Assembly (NCBI RefSeq): GCF_949628215.1
Contig: NC_134276.1
Location: forward strand, 35,141,226 to 35,205,225
Direction of reading: 5' to 3'
DNA: 64,000 nt
From: Phalacrocorax aristotelis
Lineage: Eukaryota; Chordata; Aves; Suliformes; Phalacrocoracidae
In this document: piece after piece, positions 60,171-64,000 of the stretch
Layout: each line of letters opens with the position of its first letter
How positions within the stretch are numbered: position 1 is the first letter of the stretch
Translations under genes and position numbers: made by a program
The notes under the pieces: generated by a model
Database searches by the model: none
What the model was told of the DNA's origin: nothing
The model's input: the letters and a program-made list of their open reading frames with translations, nothing else

Positions 60171-63100
60171 GCAAATGTATATTTATTTCTGACTGACATC
60201 AAGACAGTATAGGAAATGAAAATCCTTGAAATGAAAATCTTATACAACAAGCTCTCAATTGCCAGTAATGAACACAAAACACAAAATCAAACTAGAAACC
60301 TGTATGCTAGAATATAGCATTAGGAAGAATTTGACATTTATTGAACAACATATGGTGATTAAAAGCATGAAACTTGATTGTCTTGCTGAAAGCCAAACCT
60401 CATAGTTCTGTCTACAGAATGTCTAACTTTTCAAATGAAACACTCAAGGCATCAATGAAATCATAGGAAGATCAATCTCAAAGGGATTCTTATATATGTT
60501 CTTATCAGAAGTGCGGTTAAAATCTCCACTTTAAAAGTATCACATTTTTATCTTGACAGTTTTCTGGAAGTGAATCTTCTCCTCTAGGAGAAGGTCACAG
60601 ATAGTAAACATTTAACAGAGAGAGCATGCACATTAAACTGATTTTATTAAATGAGGGGAAAACTGAATACTCTCTTTCCCTTCTACCCTGTTCTTTCAAC
60701 GGAGACCAGCTTTCAGTGAGTTGTATAAGGACGCAGTGTACTGTCCTCTCCTTCAGAGTGTGAACCCCATGGCAGTGGGGAGATGTCCTTGTCAATCACG
60801 CTGGAGTGAATGAGGGGGCAAAGAGACACTCCAAAATTAATCGGTAGTCCGTCTTGTCCTCTTTCTCTTGCACCATGCAATTAGATACTGCTTTCCATGG
60901 GGTGCCTGTGAACCACTTAATGGAAGTGTTCTCTCTTATCAGTAGCTTTGAGTCACAGATCCCTAAAGTATATTGTGCATATAAAGGAATTTATGAAAGA
61001 TGAGTAAGAGAAGCAGTCTATTGTCAGCAGATTTATATTCACTTTCTTGTGGAAAGAGGATGGATGCACATCATACCAGGAAGTGGTCTTGGGCAGGTGG
61101 TCCCATTTTTACATCCAAACAGTGCATCTTGCCTGGCTGGCTGCATTCAGAGATCATCTGCTCTGAATGCACGTTTTGGCTGAATCTGTTGGCAGACACA
61201 GATTGAGATATGCTGAATTTATATTTATAGGATCAGTTATGAACCATTTTGCCTCGTCTCTTTCTTTTTGTGCTAAACATTTTATTACATCTTTGTGTGT
61301 AATCACAGTGATGCCCTTAAGAGTGACATACTGATAATTAGCAATAATTGATAGACATATTCAGCTTAAATGTTTCATTGTTCTGACTACCCATCCTTCT
61401 CTCCATGTGCAGTTTTCATGTCATCCATTGATGGATGATTTTGTTTTATTCTCTATATCTAAAACTGTTCTGCACACCTCAGGCTTGTTTGCTGTCACGT
61501 CCTTCTTTGCTCAGAATATGCTTCTTCTTTGCATCGGGCATACTTTTTCTCCTTCAGCATTTTCACCTTTCCTTTCCCTCCTGTCTTGGCCTTGCTTCTG
61601 TCTTTTCTATGTTTCACTGACTGCACATCATGAATTTTCAGCCTTCATTCACACATATTTGTTCTGCCACACCTGTGTCACAGATTGCATTTGCTGTGTC
61701 TAGGAACAATAGCATGGTCCTAAGGACTTGATGTTACAAGATATTTTGTGTCCTCCAAAGCTCTTTGTAAGTCATTGGCTATAAAATCCAAAGTGCAGAG
61801 GCAGACAGTAGGGCCATAAAGAGGATGGAGATTCCCATGTCTGGAGACAGGGAGACAGAAGCATATGAGGTAGGTAGTTCATCCTATCTTGGGGTAAGCA
61901 TCATGGTAAGTTGGCTGAATCTATCTCTGAGGCAATTATACCTTTCTACTAACTATCAAGGTTGACTAAATGACTGCCTTAGAGTAGATACCTAGCTAAT
62001 GGGAAGTAGATTATGGTCATGAACTGGAGGATGAAACATCTGATTTTTAACTTCTGTGTGCCAGCATCTCTGTGTTTCATCAAAATATTTGCTTTTCTGG
62101 ATAGAAAAAAAATAATATTTTGATTTTTTAGATAGAAGGTTCGGTTGTTTACTTTCCATAGCATTTCAGGCATTTTAAGGCAAGATCTAATGCAAATTAT
62201 GATGCAAATTTGAGAAAAAGAGAGGTTAATATAGATACGTGGTAGTTTAACACGAGAAGAGCACTCTAATGAAAAATCTGAATGAGGCATTAGAAAGTTA
62301 AAGTAAATGCATTCTGACCTTGATCTAAATGCTGTGAAAGATGTCAGAAAACCATTACTTCTAGTTAAATAAATTGCAGTTAGTATCTACTTATTAGTGA
62401 TGCAGAAATCAAGAGACAAACAGTGAAGTTTGGATACTGAATACAAGAGCGCTGGGTCTCCTTCAGAAGGTAAAGTATAGCTAGTGAAAGCCATCAAAAG
62501 AAGACAGAGAGAATTCATGGAGAAAGATGGAGACAATGAGTTTCTTGCAATGCTCCATAGGAACTTGAGGACTGTCTGTCTTTAGAGATGTTCAGGCCTC
62601 GAGTAGATAAAGCCCTGAGCAACCTGAACTAAGCTGACCCTGCTTTTAGCAGGGTGTCAGATGAGATGATTCCAGAGATGGCTTCCAACCTCAGCTGCTC
62701 TATCATATAGTGCCTCTTTTCCAACCTTCAATCACTGAAACATAGTATTTTTCTTTAGTTTGTTTATCAATGGATGGCAAAATTTCTTTTCATTGCTATT
62801 GAGCGCATAAAGACCTTCTGCTGCTGTCCTGTAAAATTTCCTACAGAAGACATGGACTAAGGAAATGCTCTTCTTTACACATTATTGCATTGCTAGAAAG
62901 GAGTAAAAGAAAGTAGAGAGCAAAAAAGAAGGAAAACATTTTATTTTGCTGATGCTTGCAATACATAATGACAATATCAGCAGTAAGAACCTATTAAGCT
63001 GCTTCAAATTAGTATCTGATGTGCTTTAAAAAGACACTCATTATCAGTTAATTCATTAAGGGTATTTGTTGAGGTTTAAGACATATGAAACAAAAATACC

Positions 63101-64000
63101 TCATTTGCAAGTAATTAATACAGAATTACTTAAGCAATACAAATGAAATACTTATATTTGAATTCCTTTTAATCCACTTGGAAGAGATACTTAGATCTTT
63201 AATCATCAGATAAATTAGATATGTTTTGTTAATTAGCTATCAATCAATATTCCAGTTCAGCATCTACATTGTTCAAGAGAAGGGCACACAGTTGGGACAG
63301 GAGTTTTTTTCATTAAACATTCTTCCTTATTTATTTTCTTTGTGCAGCTGGCATTGAGGGTATTAACCAATTCAATTGTTCAATAATTCAAGGGAGAATT
63401 ACTGTGTTCATTTATTTATTTTTTGCTGTGTAGTAAGTAAAGTTCCCAGGAGATCTGGTCATGTATTCCTGTGCAGTCAAAACAGATGCTTGAGTTAAAT
63501 AGTTTGCCTTCTTTTTTTTTTTCTTTTTTTGGTCAAGACTTGAAGAGGAAGTGTAGTTTTATTTAAAAACATTATCACAAAGACACCATTGCATTTAATC
63601 TCTGAATTCAAGCCTGAATTGACTGGACTGTGCTGGCAGTTGTGTGGATCTATTTATTTTGTAGAGCCAACTCCCTGCCCAAGGAAGGTACACTCTTGTG
63701 TTTTAGTGGTCCAGTAGCTTGCATAAGGCAGAAACACTTAGCATCTGCAAAAATCAGACTTTATCATTCATTAGTCTACTGGCACATTTTGGAGGAGGAC
63801 TGGGAAGAAAACATTCTGCAAGAAGAAGGTTACACCACTGGGAGCAATTGCATGGCCTGCAGTTAAGCTCCAGCACTCAGTAGAAATCCTGCTGTCTCCC
63901 TGTTCAGGAGCAAAAATGGATCTTCAGATAAAAAGTGGGCCAGGCTGTTTCTTTAAAAAATTTTCCAAATGATTCACACCTAAGCTGAAAATATCTACCA
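60171..64000. other. downstream intergenic region, distal part
   Basis: AT-rich DNA without a supported gene. It holds a CR1 3'-end remnant at 62.52-62.71 kb and short T-rich runs near 63.51-63.53 kb. The open frame at 63630-63866 and others are short and featureless. Confidence 0.75.
62520..62712 (+). mobile_element. CR1 LINE 3'UTR remnant
   Basis: 'gatgttcaggcctcgagtag', 'ataaagccctgagcaacctg', 'agctgaccctgcttttagca', 'gggtgtcagatgagatgatt' and 'ggcttccaacctcagctgct' follow the CR1 3'UTR (GCCCTGGGCAACCTG, GACCCTGCTTTGAGCAGGGG, TTGGACTAGATGATCTCC, CCTTCCAACCTCA). Moderately diverged; the left boundary is approximate. Confidence 0.8.

Noticed and set aside
1..64000. A novel multi-gene defence or biosynthetic system
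   Set aside because: The window is a vertebrate locus with one spliced gene and repeats; no operon-like gene cluster, CRISPR array or linked enzyme set is present.

Overview
This window looks like nuclear DNA from a bird. It is AT-rich with long introns and large gene-poor stretches. The recognisable transposable elements are almost all CR1 LINEs, several carrying the typical avian CR1 3' end with ACAGAATC/ATAGAATC repeats. Mammalian Alu/L1-type repeats and bacterial-style operons are absent. I see no viral genome, CRISPR array, tRNA or rRNA. The species cannot be fixed from the sequence alone.

The only protein-coding gene I can support is olfactomedin 4 (OLFM4), on the + strand in five coding exons: 15850-15930, 21758-21910, 27980-28192, 29126-29279 and 37704-38497. 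The exons join in frame with GT/AG junctions to give a 464-residue secreted glycoprotein. Its parts are a signal peptide, a short N-terminal segment with a Cys-x-Cys motif, a coiled coil and a C-terminal olfactomedin domain. Just upstream of exon 1 is a compact promoter: paired CRE/AP-1-like sites, a consensus kappaB site and a TATA box, followed by a very short 5'UTR. The first exon is much shorter than I recall for the human gene and lacks its serine-rich stretch.

Layout: 1-15.2 kb is intergenic with a few old repeat remnants. 15.2-15.85 kb is the OLFM4 promoter region. 15.85-38.5 kb is the gene, with introns of about 5.8, 6.1, 0.9 and 8.4 kb. 38.5-39.0 kb is the probable 3'UTR. 39-64 kb is a gene-poor flank with three CR1 LINE copies of clear age difference, older CR1/L2/MIR-like remnants and a GC-rich, CpG-poor island. 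The most unusual non-coding structure is a ~260 bp imperfect palindrome in intron 4 (34641-34901), whose two ~130 bp arms are about 80% complementary by eye. It fits an ancient palindromic transposon or conserved hairpin element.

I found no new multi-gene system. Most other open frames are short and look like chance or CR1 by-products.
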